DNA from: DATFXF01 sp035258565
GTDB taxonomy: Bacteria; Acidobacteriota; Terriglobia; Acidiferrales; UBA7541
Reading direction: 5' to 3'
DNA: 23,729 nucleotides
Assembly (NCBI GenBank): GCA_035258565.1
Contig: DATFXF010000018.1
Coordinates: 1-23,729, forward strand
The notes under the pieces were generated by a model. It had not been told where the DNA came from and did not search any database. It saw only the letters and a program-made list of their open reading frames with translations. A program made the translations under genes and the position numbers. Position 1 is the first letter of the stretch; the number at the start of each line of letters is the position of its first letter. Below, piece after piece: positions 13,216-21,561 of this stretch.

Positions 13216-15633
13216 ATGGCCTATAACAAAACCAAGTTCATCGAAGCCGCGCAGAAGCATCTCAACCAAGGCAGGGTCTCCCAGGCCATCGTCGAATACC
13301 AGAACATCCTTCGCCACGAGCCCAAGGACCAGGTCACACTAATGACCATTGGCGACCTCTACGTTCGCCAGGGGGAGACCTTCCAGGCCCTTGAATACTT
13401 CGAGCGGCTCGCGCAGCTCTTCCTGAACGACGGCTTCGTCGGCAAGGCCATCGCCATCTACAAGAAAATCGCCAAGCTCGCACCGGAAGAGATCAAGCCC
13501 CTCGAGCGGCTGGCCGAACTGTACGCCCAGCAGGGAGTGATGAGCGAGGCGCGCCCACTCTACCTGCACCTGGCCGAGGTGCACTTGAAAGCGAACCGCC
13601 ACAAGCAGGCGGTTGCGCTGCTGCGCACGCTACTCCAGGCGGAGCCCGAAAACGTGCGCGTCCTGACCCGTCTGGCTGACGTCTACCACGCCATGGGGCA
13701 GGACGAGGAAGCCGTAGAAGCCCATCTTCGCGGGGCCCAGCGGCTGATCGAGCGCAAGGACACAGGCGAAGCACAGAAGTTTATCGAGAGCGCTCTCGAG
13801 CTCAATCCGACCCACGCGGGCGCGCTGGCGCTCAAGGCGCGCGCGCTCGCCGCCAAAGGCAATGGCGCGGAAGCGGTGAAGCTGCTCGAAAGCCTGCCTC
13901 ATCTCGAGGCAGGCTCGGAGGCCGCGGCGCTGCTGAGCGACCAGTATCTCGAGACGGGTGCTCCCGATCGTGCGGCCGCACTCGCCCTCAAGGTGTTCGA
14001 GCACACGAACAAGTACGACCTGGCCTATAAGGTGGGCTCCGCTCTAGTGGATGCGGGAGAGTGCGACCGCGCACTCGAATTACTGGAGCCCATCCGCAAG
14101 CCGATGATCGACGCCGGGGACCATGATCGCCTGGCCCAGGCGTTGACGGCGGCAGCCGATCGGCTGCTAGGGCGCCTGGAACCCCTCGAGTGGCTGGTGG
14201 ATTTGTACAGCCAGACGAATGATTCGTTCCGCCTACCTCATGCGATGTCCCGGCTCGCGGAAGCGGCAGTGGCGGCGGGAAACCTCGCGCAGGCGAAGCA
14301 GGTGTACGAACGACTGCTCGACCGCGATCGGACCGACGAAGCCACCCGCCGACGCCTGAACCAAGTGCGCGCACGGATGGGTCTCGAACCGGTTGGGGAA
14401 TCAGGCCGCGTCGAAGTCGCGAAGTCGGCCACCGAAGAGGCCAGGGTTGAAGCCAAACCCGTGCCGGTGGAGTCGGCCATGGACGAAGAGACACATCGCT
14501 TCGTCAACCAGGCGCTCACCGATATCGACCTTTTCTCGAGCTACGGGCTGGCGCAAAAGGCCACCGACCTGCTCGAAACCGTGCTCGAGCGCGCGCCGCG
14601 CCACCCCGTAGCGCTTGAAAAACTGCTGGACTTCTCCCTCGGCGCGGGAAACGATAAACGCACGGCGCAGATTGCCGCGCAACTCGAGCAGATCTACCGC
14701 GAGCGCGGCGACGCCAAGAATGCCGACCGCTTCTCCGAACTGCACCAGCGCTTCGAGCGCGCGGCAGGTGCGGCCATCGAGGGCCCCCCCACACCGCTGA
14801 CACGCGAGTTCGCCGTGCCCATGGTCGAGGCCGCGCCTGTGGCCCCGGCCGAAAGCAGCGCGGCGGTGGAGCCGGTCCACGAAGTGGACCTTTCCGAGGA
14901 ATGGGCGGCCCTGGCCGAGCAGGTGGTACAGGCCATGCAAGCCCCGCGGCAGGCGTCAGCAGCCACGGCCGAAGCCGATACGCTAGAGGCCGCGGAAGGT
15001 GCCGAAACGGCGCCGGAGTACCAACTCCAATTGAAACCCGCAGCGCAGCCGCAGGAAGCCATGTCGGAGGAGAGCTTCCTCTCCGAACTGGCCACGGATT
15101 TCGATGAGCTCGCCCCCGATTCCACGGCGACGAATGCCGCCACATCTGCGCCGGTTTCCGAGCCCGTGGCCGAGGGCCAGGCCGGGCTCCTCGGTGTGGT
15201 GTTCGAAGAATTCCGCGCCGCACTCGGCGAGACGAGTGCCGAGAAGGAGGACCTCGAGACACACTACAACCTCGGTATCGCTTATCGTGAGATGGGCTTG
15301 CTCGAAGAGGCCATCGGCGAATTCCAGAAAGTGGCCAAGGCCATGGATAAAGGCCAGAGCTTTCACTACGACATGCAATGTTGTACCCTGCTCGGTCTGG
15401 CGTTCATGGAAAAGGGCCAGCCTGAGATCGCGGCGATATGGTATGAGCGGGCGCTCCGTACCCCCGGCCTCGACCAGGAATCCATTCTGGCCCTGCGCTA
15501 CGATCTGGGTGTGGCCCAGCAGCAGGCCGGCGAGGAGGCCGCCGCTCTCGAGAGCTTCTCCCAGGTTTACGCCACAAACATTGACTACCGCGACGTCGCG
15601 GAACGCATCGCGGCGCTCGGCAAACACCGCTGA
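13216..15633 (+). CDS. Large tetratricopeptide-repeat protein
   Basis: The 805-residue protein consists of helical TPR units through residues ~10-390, for example VSQAIVEYQNILRHEP, ALEYFERLAQL, AIAIYKKIAKLAP and AVALLRTLLQAEP. A charged linker (~395-425) follows, then another short helical block, then a long alanine/proline/glutamate-rich linker (~515-675). A final TPR block (~680-805) begins ETHYNLGIAYREMGLLEEAI. There is no signal peptide or membrane helix, so it is probably a cytoplasmic scaffold; its partners are unknown. I chose the ATG at 13216 (MAYNKTKFIEAAQKHL) because the TPR fold begins immediately. The frame is open back to a GTG at 13048, but those residues look like untranslated leader. 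Fourteen bases after the stop the next small gene begins, so the two are likely co-transcribed. Confidence 0.88.
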   Translation: MAYNKTKFIEAAQKHLNQGRVSQAIVEYQNILRHEPKDQVTLMTIGDLYVRQGETFQALEYFERLAQLFLNDGFVGKAIAIYKKIAKLAPEEIKPLERLAELYAQQGVMSEARPLYLHLAEVHLKANRHKQAVALLRTLLQAEPENVRVLTRLADVYHAMGQDEEAVEAHLRGAQRLIERKDTGEAQKFIESALELNPTHAGALALKARALAAKGNGAEAVKLLESLPHLEAGSEAAALLSDQYLETGAPDRAAALALKVFEHTNKYDLAYKVGSALVDAGECDRALELLEPIRKPMIDAGDHDRLAQALTAAADRLLGRLEPLEWLVDLYSQTNDSFRLPHAMSRLAEAAVAAGNLAQAKQVYERLLDRDRTDEATRRRLNQVRARMGLEPVGESGRVEVAKSATEEARVEAKPVPVESAMDEETHRFVNQALTDIDLFSSYGLAQKATDLLETVLERAPRHPVALEKLLDFSLGAGNDKRTAQIAAQLEQIYRERGDAKNADRFSELHQRFERAAGAAIEGPPTPLTREFAVPMVEAAPVAPAESSAAVEPVHEVDLSEEWAALAEQVVQAMQAPRQASAATAEADTLEAAEGAETAPEYQLQLKPAAQPQEAMSEESFLSELATDFDELAPDSTATNAATSAPVSEPVAEGQAGLLGVVFEEFRAALGETSAEKEDLETHYNLGIAYREMGLLEEAIGEFQKVAKAMDKGQSFHYDMQCCTLLGLAFMEKGQPEIAAIWYERALRTPGLDQESILALRYDLGVAQQQAGEEAAALESFSQVYATNIDYRDVAERIAALGKHR

Positions 15634-15646
15634 ATGCGGCCTGCCC

Positions 15647-15892
15647 ATGAACCGTGTGCTCCACGTTCTTCTAATCCTGCTCTGCTTTGAACTCGGCGTG
15701 CTGCTGGTCTTCCTCCCCTGGTCAGGAGCTTGGGACCACAACTATTTCCTGAACCGCTATCCCGCGCTGATCCCTTACGTGCTGAACCCTTCCGTGCGGG
15801 GCGTCATCACGGGGCTGGGTCTGCTCGACATCGTTGTGGCCGGGAACATGCTTCGCCGGCGGCGTCCGGCAACCGTTGCAACCCGAAGCTAA
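15647..15892 (+). CDS. Small two-helix membrane protein of unknown function
   Basis: This 81-residue protein starts MNRVLHVLLILLCFELGVLLVFLPW, a strong N-terminal membrane helix. A polar loop (WDHNYFLNRYPALIPYVLNP) and a second helix (VRGVITGLGLLDIVVAGNML) follow, with an arginine-rich tail. Both ends should face the cytoplasm by the positive-inside rule. It sits 14 bases after the TPR gene and its end overlaps the likely thiE start by 17 bases, so it is embedded in that operon. I recall similar short proteins in other acidobacteria but cannot name the family. No Shine-Dalgarno is visible, so translation may depend on the upstream gene. Confidence 0.72.
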   Translation: MNRVLHVLLILLCFELGVLLVFLPWSGAWDHNYFLNRYPALIPYVLNPSVRGVITGLGLLDIVVAGNMLRRRRPATVATRS

Positions 15893-16553
15893 ACCGATTC
15901 TCTGCTGCGTCACCGACCGCGCGACCCTCCGCACTGGTGAAGACCTGCTCGCACTCGTCCGCCGCAGCGTTGACGCTGGCTTGGATTGGGTTCAACTCCG
16001 CGAAAAAGACCTGCCGACCAAGCACCTGCTCGAATTGGCGCGCCCCGCAGTGGCTACGGCGCAGGACACGGCCACCCGCGTGCTGATCAACGACAGGCTC
16101 GATGTCGCGCTGGCGGCCAGCGCAGCGGGCGTCCATCTAGGCGAAGCGTCACTTCCGGTCGGAGAAGTGGTGCGCTGGTGCCGCGGGGCCGATGGCGAGC
16201 GCCGCGCACCAGAGGGTTTTCTGATCGGGGCGTCGTGTCACTCCCTCGCCGCCGCTCGGGAAGCTGAGCGCGCCGGCGCAGACTACATCTTCTTCGGCCC
16301 CGTGTTTCTGACGCCCTCGAAGGCCACCTATGGCCCTCCGCAGGGACTCCGGAAACTTGCCGAGGTTGCCCACAGCCTGCGCATTCCCGTGCTCGCCATT
16401 GGCGGGATCACACTCGAAAACGGTGTGGCGTGTCTTGAGGCTGGCGCTGCCGGCCTCGCCGCCATCCGTTTGTTTCAGGAATCTGCCGATCTGGCCGCCA
16501 TCATGGCGCGGCTCCGCGCCGCAGATCCTGGACGCACGCGGAACGCGGATTGA
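15876..16553 (+). CDS. thiE: Thiamine-phosphate synthase
   Basis: ThiE joins the pyrimidine diphosphate and thiazole phosphate to make thiamine phosphate. The product of about 225 residues has the family's barrel motifs: ILCCVTDR, WVQLREKDLP, RVLINDRLDVALAASAAGVHLGE, GADYIFFGPVFLTPSK and IPVLAIGGITLENG, followed by AGAAGLAAIRLF. The start is uncertain: TTG at 15876 (reading MQPEAKPILCCVTDR) is chosen for length. Another TTG at 15834 would add 14 residues and overlap the small membrane gene more. Neither has a strong ribosome-binding site. No TPP riboswitch is seen upstream, and no other thiamine gene is nearby. Confidence 0.92.
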   Translation: MQPEAKPILCCVTDRATLRTGEDLLALVRRSVDAGLDWVQLREKDLPTKHLLELARPAVATAQDTATRVLINDRLDVALAASAAGVHLGEASLPVGEVVRWCRGADGERRAPEGFLIGASCHSLAAAREAERAGADYIFFGPVFLTPSKATYGPPQGLRKLAEVAHSLRIPVLAIGGITLENGVACLEAGAAGLAAIRLFQESADLAAIMARLRAADPGRTRNAD

Positions 16554-16655
16554 TTAGGAGGAGCGGCGAAGGGCCAGAAGTGTCCAATCATCCTGGAACT
16601 CGCCGAGCCCGTGGTAGCGGGTCAATTCCTTGTATCCCCGCCTTGTGCTGTAGCA
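16554..16655 (-). pseudogene. Gene remnant resembling the C-terminus of a PP2C/SpoIIE-type phosphatase
   Basis: Read on the minus strand from a stop at 16656-16658, 33 codons are open and end with TAA at 16554-16556, immediately after the thiE stop. The peptide contains YKELTRYHGLGEFQDDWTLLALRR. The QDDxTLLxLR ending resembles the last strand of SpoIIE/RsbU-type phosphatases, where a DD pair precedes the final beta strand. No start codon with a binding site and no upstream continuation in any frame was found, so this would be the 3' stump of a lost gene. The match is short and could be chance. Confidence 0.35.
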
Positions 16656-16710
16656 TCAGAACGGAAGTGATCCCAGGGCAGGGCCAAGTGCCTGAGCCGG
16701 GGCGCGCCCG

Positions 16711-18399
16711 ATGACAGCAAAGCGAGAAAAGATCCTGATTATCGAAGGCGACGCTAGCTCGCGCCAGAGCCTGGTCGAGCTGCTGCGCGGGGCGGGCTAC
16801 GAGGTCCTGGCTACCGACTCCCCTCCCCAAGACCTGGAAGCGCTTGAGAATAGCGGCGCGGATCTCCTCCTGCTCGATGCCAACCTAGCGCTCGTGGACT
16901 GCTGCTCGCTGCTGACGGAACTGAGGGGTTCTACTTTGACCGCCGGGATCCGTGCCGTACTGCTTTCGACGGGCGGCGCGGCGGAGCGCAGCCGAGGCCT
17001 CGACCTCGGCGCCGACGACGTTCTCACGCGCCCGTGGGACACTGCCGAATTGCTCGCACGGGTCCGCGCGCAATTGCGCACCAAACGCGCGCTGGACGAC
17101 GCCCTCGAAAAAACACGCTTGGCCGAAGAAGGCCAGGAGATCGCGCACACCGCTTTCCAGGCGCTCGCGGTCACCGAGAAGATGACGCGGGACGCCTTTT
17201 CGCTCGAGCGCATGCTGAAGATCGGCGTCTCAGCTGCGCTGGTGGTCGTGGCCATCATGGCCGTGATCTTCTTTCTCTATCGCGGGCGTGCCGAGAAGGA
17301 GTCGCGGCGCGCCTACGCAATGATTGCCCAACTCGAGCGCGGCGTAGTCAAGCAGCAGGACCTCGTGGTGGAGTCGCGCCGGATGCGCCAGGAGATCGAG
17401 CGCAGCTCAAGTGCGGCCACCCCGAGCGAGAAGGCACAGCTTGAAAAGAAAACACAGGAACTCCGCGCGCGCATTGTCTCCTCGGACGTGGCTGAGGTCG
17501 CTGCTTTGCGAAAACAACTCGACGAAAACACCACCCTCCTTCGTCACATGGAAGACGAGAACCAGGTCGCCCAGAGCATCATTCGGACCTATACACCCAG
17601 CGTCTGTCTGGTCCACGTGATCGTGGCCTTCCGCCATAAACAGTCGGGCCTGCGCCTGCGTTATGCGGGCTTCAACCCGCAGGGCGAGCCGCTCCAGGAT
17701 AGCGAGGGCAATCCCGTTTATACCCTGAACGGGAATGGCCCCGAGGTGCGCACGAATTTCTTCGGAACGGGTTTTCTGGTGGCGGCGGACGGCCGCATCC
17801 TGACGAATCGCCACGTGATCGAGCCCTGGTGGAAAGACGAACAGCTCGAGGCCGTCGCGAAGGAGGGAATTGAAGCGGTCATCTCGTCGATCGATGCCTA
17901 CTTCCCGGATTCGCCCCACGCCTACCGCGTGGAGATTAAGAAGATTACGCCGGACGCGGACCTGGCCATCGTGCAGGGCGATCTCGAGGGCCTGAAGCCT
18001 CCGGTGCTGGCCTTCGATGCCGGCAAGGGTGCAGCCGTCAGCGGCCAGCCGATTGTTTCGGTGGGGTATGCCACAGGCTTGGCCGGAATCCTCGCGCGGG
18101 CGGGGGAAAGCACGGCCGAGGCCATCGTCACCTCGAGCGACGGCAACCCGAAGCAGGTGTTAGCAGAACTCGCGCGGCGCAACCTGATCCGGCCAATCAC
18201 GACGCAAGGCCACATCGGCGACATCCTCCCCGACAAGATTGTGTACGACGCGCAGACCACCTCCGGGGGCTCGGGCGGCCCGCTCTTCAATCATCGCGGC
18301 AAGGTGATTGGGGTAACCTTTGCTGTGGTCAAGGGCTTTAGCGGCTCAAATTTCGGCATCCCGGCCCACTACGCCTTGCCGCTGCTGGCCCACGAGTAG
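16711..18399 (+). CDS. Receiver domain-transmembrane-trypsin-like protease fusion
   Basis: The 562-residue protein joins four parts. Residues ~6-124 are a response-regulator receiver domain ending GADDVLTRPWDTAELLARVRAQL, with the phospho-acceptor D56 and T87. Residues ~125-165 are a charged coiled coil. Residues ~170-190 (KIGVSAALVVVAIMAVIFFLY) are one membrane helix. A second coiled coil (~195-290) leads to a trypsin-like/HtrA-type protease with H368 (ILTNRHVIE), D417 (TPDADLAIV) and S521 (TTSGGSGGPLF). There is no PDZ domain. The first acidic residues of the receiver read EGD rather than DDD/EDD, and the usual lysine is R107. With the receiver in the cytoplasm the protease would be periplasmic, but charges flanking the helix do not settle the topology. 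The ATG at 16711 follows a weak GC-rich site. The gene lies alone, 237 bases before the ACIII operon. Confidence 0.88.
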   Translation: MTAKREKILIIEGDASSRQSLVELLRGAGYEVLATDSPPQDLEALENSGADLLLLDANLALVDCCSLLTELRGSTLTAGIRAVLLSTGGAAERSRGLDLGADDVLTRPWDTAELLARVRAQLRTKRALDDALEKTRLAEEGQEIAHTAFQALAVTEKMTRDAFSLERMLKIGVSAALVVVAIMAVIFFLYRGRAEKESRRAYAMIAQLERGVVKQQDLVVESRRMRQEIERSSSAATPSEKAQLEKKTQELRARIVSSDVAEVAALRKQLDENTTLLRHMEDENQVAQSIIRTYTPSVCLVHVIVAFRHKQSGLRLRYAGFNPQGEPLQDSEGNPVYTLNGNGPEVRTNFFGTGFLVAADGRILTNRHVIEPWWKDEQLEAVAKEGIEAVISSIDAYFPDSPHAYRVEIKKITPDADLAIVQGDLEGLKPPVLAFDAGKGAAVSGQPIVSVGYATGLAGILARAGESTAEAIVTSSDGNPKQVLAELARRNLIRPITTQGHIGDILPDKIVYDAQTTSGGSGGPLFNHRGKVIGVTFAVVKGFSGSNFGIPAHYALPLLAHE

Positions 18400-18636
18400 T
18401 TCGAGGCAGGTTGTGGGTGTGAGAAACGGGCGACTCTCTCCCTACTTTCCCTTCTTTTCTAGGGTTTCTCCCAACCCCCCGATGATGTAATCTCCCGAGG
18501 AGGGAGGTCTCTCGCGGTCTCCCCTCCCGCCTCCACCTCTCGAGGCGCCATTCCCAGGGGTAGCGCGGCTGAGGGGCGGCACCGAATTCAGATGCTCCTC
18601 ACGTTTTGATCTCCGATTGGGCGGTTCCGAGAACAC
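18400..18636 (+). other. Gene-free leader region of the ACIII operon
   Basis: This 237-base gap is pyrimidine-rich on the plus strand. It contains a short hairpin CTCCC-GAGGA-GGGAG (18492-18506) with an alternative pairing GGGAGG/CCTCCC (18502-18507 with 18523-18528). TGTAAT at 18486-18491 could be a -10 element but has no -35 partner. I see no coding sequence. The actA start has no clear ribosome-binding site. Confidence 0.4.
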
Positions 18637-19245
18637 ATGCGCGTTGCTTTGCGTTGGGGTTTTGCCGTCGTCGGCGTGAGCGTGCTCGCCGGGCTTGCGT
18701 GGAAGGCTGTCGGGACAGGCTGGCCCGCAGGAAGTCCTCCGGCGTCAAGCGCGGGTCCATCGGCTTGGTTCACTCCCGCGCACCGAGGCTTTCGCGAGGC
18801 GTTCGCCGACTTCAGGGGTTGGCGGCCCATTCCCGTGCAGCCGATCGCCTTCACCCACCGCTTGCACTTGGAAAGACAGATCCGCTGCAGGAGTTGTCAT
18901 GCCGGCGTGGACCAGGGACCCGTGGCCGGGATCCCCAGCGTCAAGATCTGCATGCTCTGCCACACGACGATCGCGACCGACCGCCCGGAGATCAAGAAGG
19001 TGGCTGCCTACGCGGAGCGCGGGGAGGAGATTCCCTGGCAGCGCGTTTACGCCTTCACCCCCGAAAAACACGTGAAGTTCAATCATGCCCCGCACATGCG
19101 CGCCGGAGTGGATTGCGCGAAGTGCCACGGAGAGATGTCCAAGCAAACCGTGGCGCAGCGCACCATCAACCTGACGATGGGCTACTGCCTCGATTGCCAT
19201 AAGGCCAAGAACGCGTCCACGGAGTGCATTGCGTGCCATTACTAG
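18637..19245 (+). CDS. actA: Alternative complex III subunit ActA, pentaheme cytochrome c
   Basis: The 202-residue protein starts with a hydrophobic segment (WGFAVVGVSVLAGLAW, residues ~7-22) that acts as membrane anchor or signal. It has five CxxCH heme sites at C84 (CRSCH), C105 (CMLCH), C160 (CAKCH), C184 (CLDCH) and C197 (CIACH). Conserved histidines such as FTHRLH and FNHAPHM are likely distal ligands. ACIII ActA is a pentaheme cytochrome at the periplasmic face that receives electrons from ActB. The following genes are actB, actC and actD, which fixes the assignment. A QrcA-type cytochrome is the main alternative, but the DUF3341 gene downstream favours ACIII. Confidence 0.88.
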   Translation: MRVALRWGFAVVGVSVLAGLAWKAVGTGWPAGSPPASSAGPSAWFTPAHRGFREAFADFRGWRPIPVQPIAFTHRLHLERQIRCRSCHAGVDQGPVAGIPSVKICMLCHTTIATDRPEIKKVAAYAERGEEIPWQRVYAFTPEKHVKFNHAPHMRAGVDCAKCHGEMSKQTVAQRTINLTMGYCLDCHKAKNASTECIACHY

Positions 19246-19279
19246 GCCAAGTCGGAGCAGTCTCAAGCAGGCAGAGCGA

Positions 19280-21544
19280 ATGAAGCGACGCGAGTTCATC
19301 CAGATCGCAGGAATCACGGGCGCCACGGCCGCGCTCGCAGGTTGCGGCCATCCTGAGCACCAGCTCATCCGCTTCGTGCCGGAAGAGGACTTGGAGCCAG
19401 GTACGGACGAGTGGAAGCCCAGCATTTGCCCGGCGTGCAGGGCCGGATGCGGCATCCTGGCGCGCGTGATGGAGGGCGAAGCCGAAGTCGTGCGGAAGAA
19501 TCAGCTGGGCCTGATGAACATGGGCCTAGTGAAAAAGCTGGAGGGGAACCCCCTTCATCCCGTCAGCCGCGGGAAGCTCTGCCCGCGCGGCCAGGCGGCC
19601 ATTCAAATCACCTACCATCCAGACCGCATCACCGATCCGCTCAGGCGGACCGGCCCCCGAGGCTCGGGCGAATTCCAGCGAATCACTTGGGAGGAAGGGC
19701 TCCAGGAACTCACAGCGAAGATCCAGGAGCTTGTCAGGACCGGGCAGGAGTCGGCACTCGCCTTTTTTACGCGACCGCTCGGCGTCCAGGCTGGCCGGTT
19801 GGTCGAACTCTTCCTGGCCTCGCTGGGCGCCCCTCCGGCGGTGGCTTTCGAGGTGTTCGACGAAGTTGTGTTGCGGCGCGCCAACGAACTGAGTTTCGGT
19901 CGCGCACAGTTGCCCACATTCGACCTCGGCAACACGAACTACTTGATCTCGTTCGGAGCCGACTTCCTCGGCACCTGGAACTCTCCGGTGGCGCACGCGC
20001 GAGCCTACGGCGAAATGCGTCAGGGCCGGCCCGGCGTTCGCGGCAAGTTTGTACAGGTTGAGCCGCGGATGTCGCAGACCGGCGCCAATGCCGACGAATG
20101 GATTCCCGCACGGCCGGGCACGGAGGGGATTCTGGCGCTTGGGCTGGCGCAGGTGATCTTAACGGAGAAGCTGCGGCCTATGCGCGCCGCAAGTGACGCT
20201 CAAAATCTCCTAGAAGGCTGCGCGCGCGGCCTCCCCGAGTACACTCCCGAAGAGGTTCAGAAAAAGACAGGTGTGGCCCGAGCGACGGTCGAGCGCCTGG
20301 CACGCGAGATGGCCACGCACTCGCCCGCATTGGCCATCATCGGCGGCGCACCGCTCGCGCAGACGAACGGCTTGTTCAACGCGCTCGCGGTCAATGCGCT
20401 CAATATTCTGTTGGGAAGCATCGGGCAGCCCGGCGGCATTTTCTTCACCCCAGAGCCGTCCACTCACGCCAGGGCAAGGAAACAGAAGGCGATCTCCGTC
20501 CGCGCCCTTGCGGAGCGAATCACGAGCGGCGAGGGCGACTCGGTCAAGGCCCTGCTCCTCTACGACGCGAACCCGGTCTTCGGAACGCCGCCAGGCTGGC
20601 GCGTGCGCGACGCGTTCGAGAGAATCCCCTTTATGGTGAGCTTCGGAAGCTTTCTCGATGAGACCAGCATCCTGGCCGACCTCGTTTTGCCCGACCACTC
20701 CTATCTCGAATCCTGGGTGGAACATGTTCCGGAATCGGGAACCACGTTGGCGGTCGAGTCGCTCGCGCCGCCGGCCATGCGCCCGCTCCACAACACGCGC
20801 TCCATGCCGGATGTCTTGCTGGCCGTGGCGCATCAGTTGGGCGGCCGGGTGGGCGCGGCGCTCGAATGGGAGAGCTTCGACGCTATGTTGCGCGAATCCC
20901 TCGCGGCACTGAGCAAGCCTGGGGCTGGCGGCTCAAAGGAACCGCCGATGAGCTGGGAGAAAGCACAGAAGCAGGGCGGCTGGTGGAGTGCGCCGGTGAA
21001 CTCGCCGAAGTTTGCGCTTCGAACCGCGCGCGTGCCGGCACTGCGCAGCCAGGAGCCAGAGTGGGATGGCAGCCCGCAACAATTCCCGTTCCACTTTCTA
21101 CCGTACCCTTCGCAGAGTTTTCTCGATGGCTCACTCGCGCATCTGCCGTGGTTGCAGGAACTGCCGGATGTCCTGGCCACCGCCATGTGGGGCACGTGGG
21201 TCGAAATCAACCCGCAGACGGCCGAGCGCCTGCGTATCGAGCAAGGTGATGTAGTGGAAGTGGCCTCTCCACACGGCAAGCTGCAGGCGCCAGCGCTGCT
21301 TTCGCCGGGTATCGCGCCGGACGTGCTGGCGATGCCCGTCGGACAGGGTCATCGAAACTTCACCCGCTACGCGCGCGGCCGCGGCGCCAATCCGCTGGAA
21401 ATCCTGACGCCGCTCGTGGAGCCGGAGACCGGCGCGCTGGCCTGGGCGGCGACGCGCGTGCGGATCGTTCGGGTCGGTCAAGGAAAGCTCGTGCTCTTCG
21501 GGGGAGATCTCGGCGTATCGCCCCGAAAGCGGTCGAACCGTTAG
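19280..21544 (+). CDS. actB1: Alternative complex III subunit ActB, molybdopterin-oxidoreductase-like part (split B1)
   Basis: The 754-residue protein begins with a twin-arginine signal (MKRREFIQIAG) that ends in a lipobox LAGC (C22). It is therefore likely exported folded by Tat and lipid-anchored. A MopB-type fold follows, with a cysteine set C50-x2-C53-x3-C57 and C101 (in GKLCPRGQ) of the kind that holds a [4Fe-4S] cluster. GADFLGTWNSPVAHARAYG and the C-terminal region around LRIEQGDVVEVASPHGK are typical of the superfamily. I see no Cys at the usual molybdenum-ligand region, and ACIII ActB is known to lack molybdenum. In many organisms B1 and the iron-sulfur part B2 are one protein; here they are separate genes 17 bases apart. 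ATG 19280 is chosen for the Tat signal; a GTG at 19229 lies before it. Confidence 0.87.
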   Translation: MKRREFIQIAGITGATAALAGCGHPEHQLIRFVPEEDLEPGTDEWKPSICPACRAGCGILARVMEGEAEVVRKNQLGLMNMGLVKKLEGNPLHPVSRGKLCPRGQAAIQITYHPDRITDPLRRTGPRGSGEFQRITWEEGLQELTAKIQELVRTGQESALAFFTRPLGVQAGRLVELFLASLGAPPAVAFEVFDEVVLRRANELSFGRAQLPTFDLGNTNYLISFGADFLGTWNSPVAHARAYGEMRQGRPGVRGKFVQVEPRMSQTGANADEWIPARPGTEGILALGLAQVILTEKLRPMRAASDAQNLLEGCARGLPEYTPEEVQKKTGVARATVERLAREMATHSPALAIIGGAPLAQTNGLFNALAVNALNILLGSIGQPGGIFFTPEPSTHARARKQKAISVRALAERITSGEGDSVKALLLYDANPVFGTPPGWRVRDAFERIPFMVSFGSFLDETSILADLVLPDHSYLESWVEHVPESGTTLAVESLAPPAMRPLHNTRSMPDVLLAVAHQLGGRVGAALEWESFDAMLRESLAALSKPGAGGSKEPPMSWEKAQKQGGWWSAPVNSPKFALRTARVPALRSQEPEWDGSPQQFPFHFLPYPSQSFLDGSLAHLPWLQELPDVLATAMWGTWVEINPQTAERLRIEQGDVVEVASPHGKLQAPALLSPGIAPDVLAMPVGQGHRNFTRYARGRGANPLEILTPLVEPETGALAWAATRVRIVRVGQGKLVLFGGDLGVSPRKRSNR

Positions 21545-21561
21545 TCGAACGGGGAGGAACC

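Noticed and set aside
15834..15892. TPP riboswitch expected before thiE
   Set aside because: No CTGAGA or ACCTGA-type core is visible upstream of thiE, and the start lies inside the preceding small gene.
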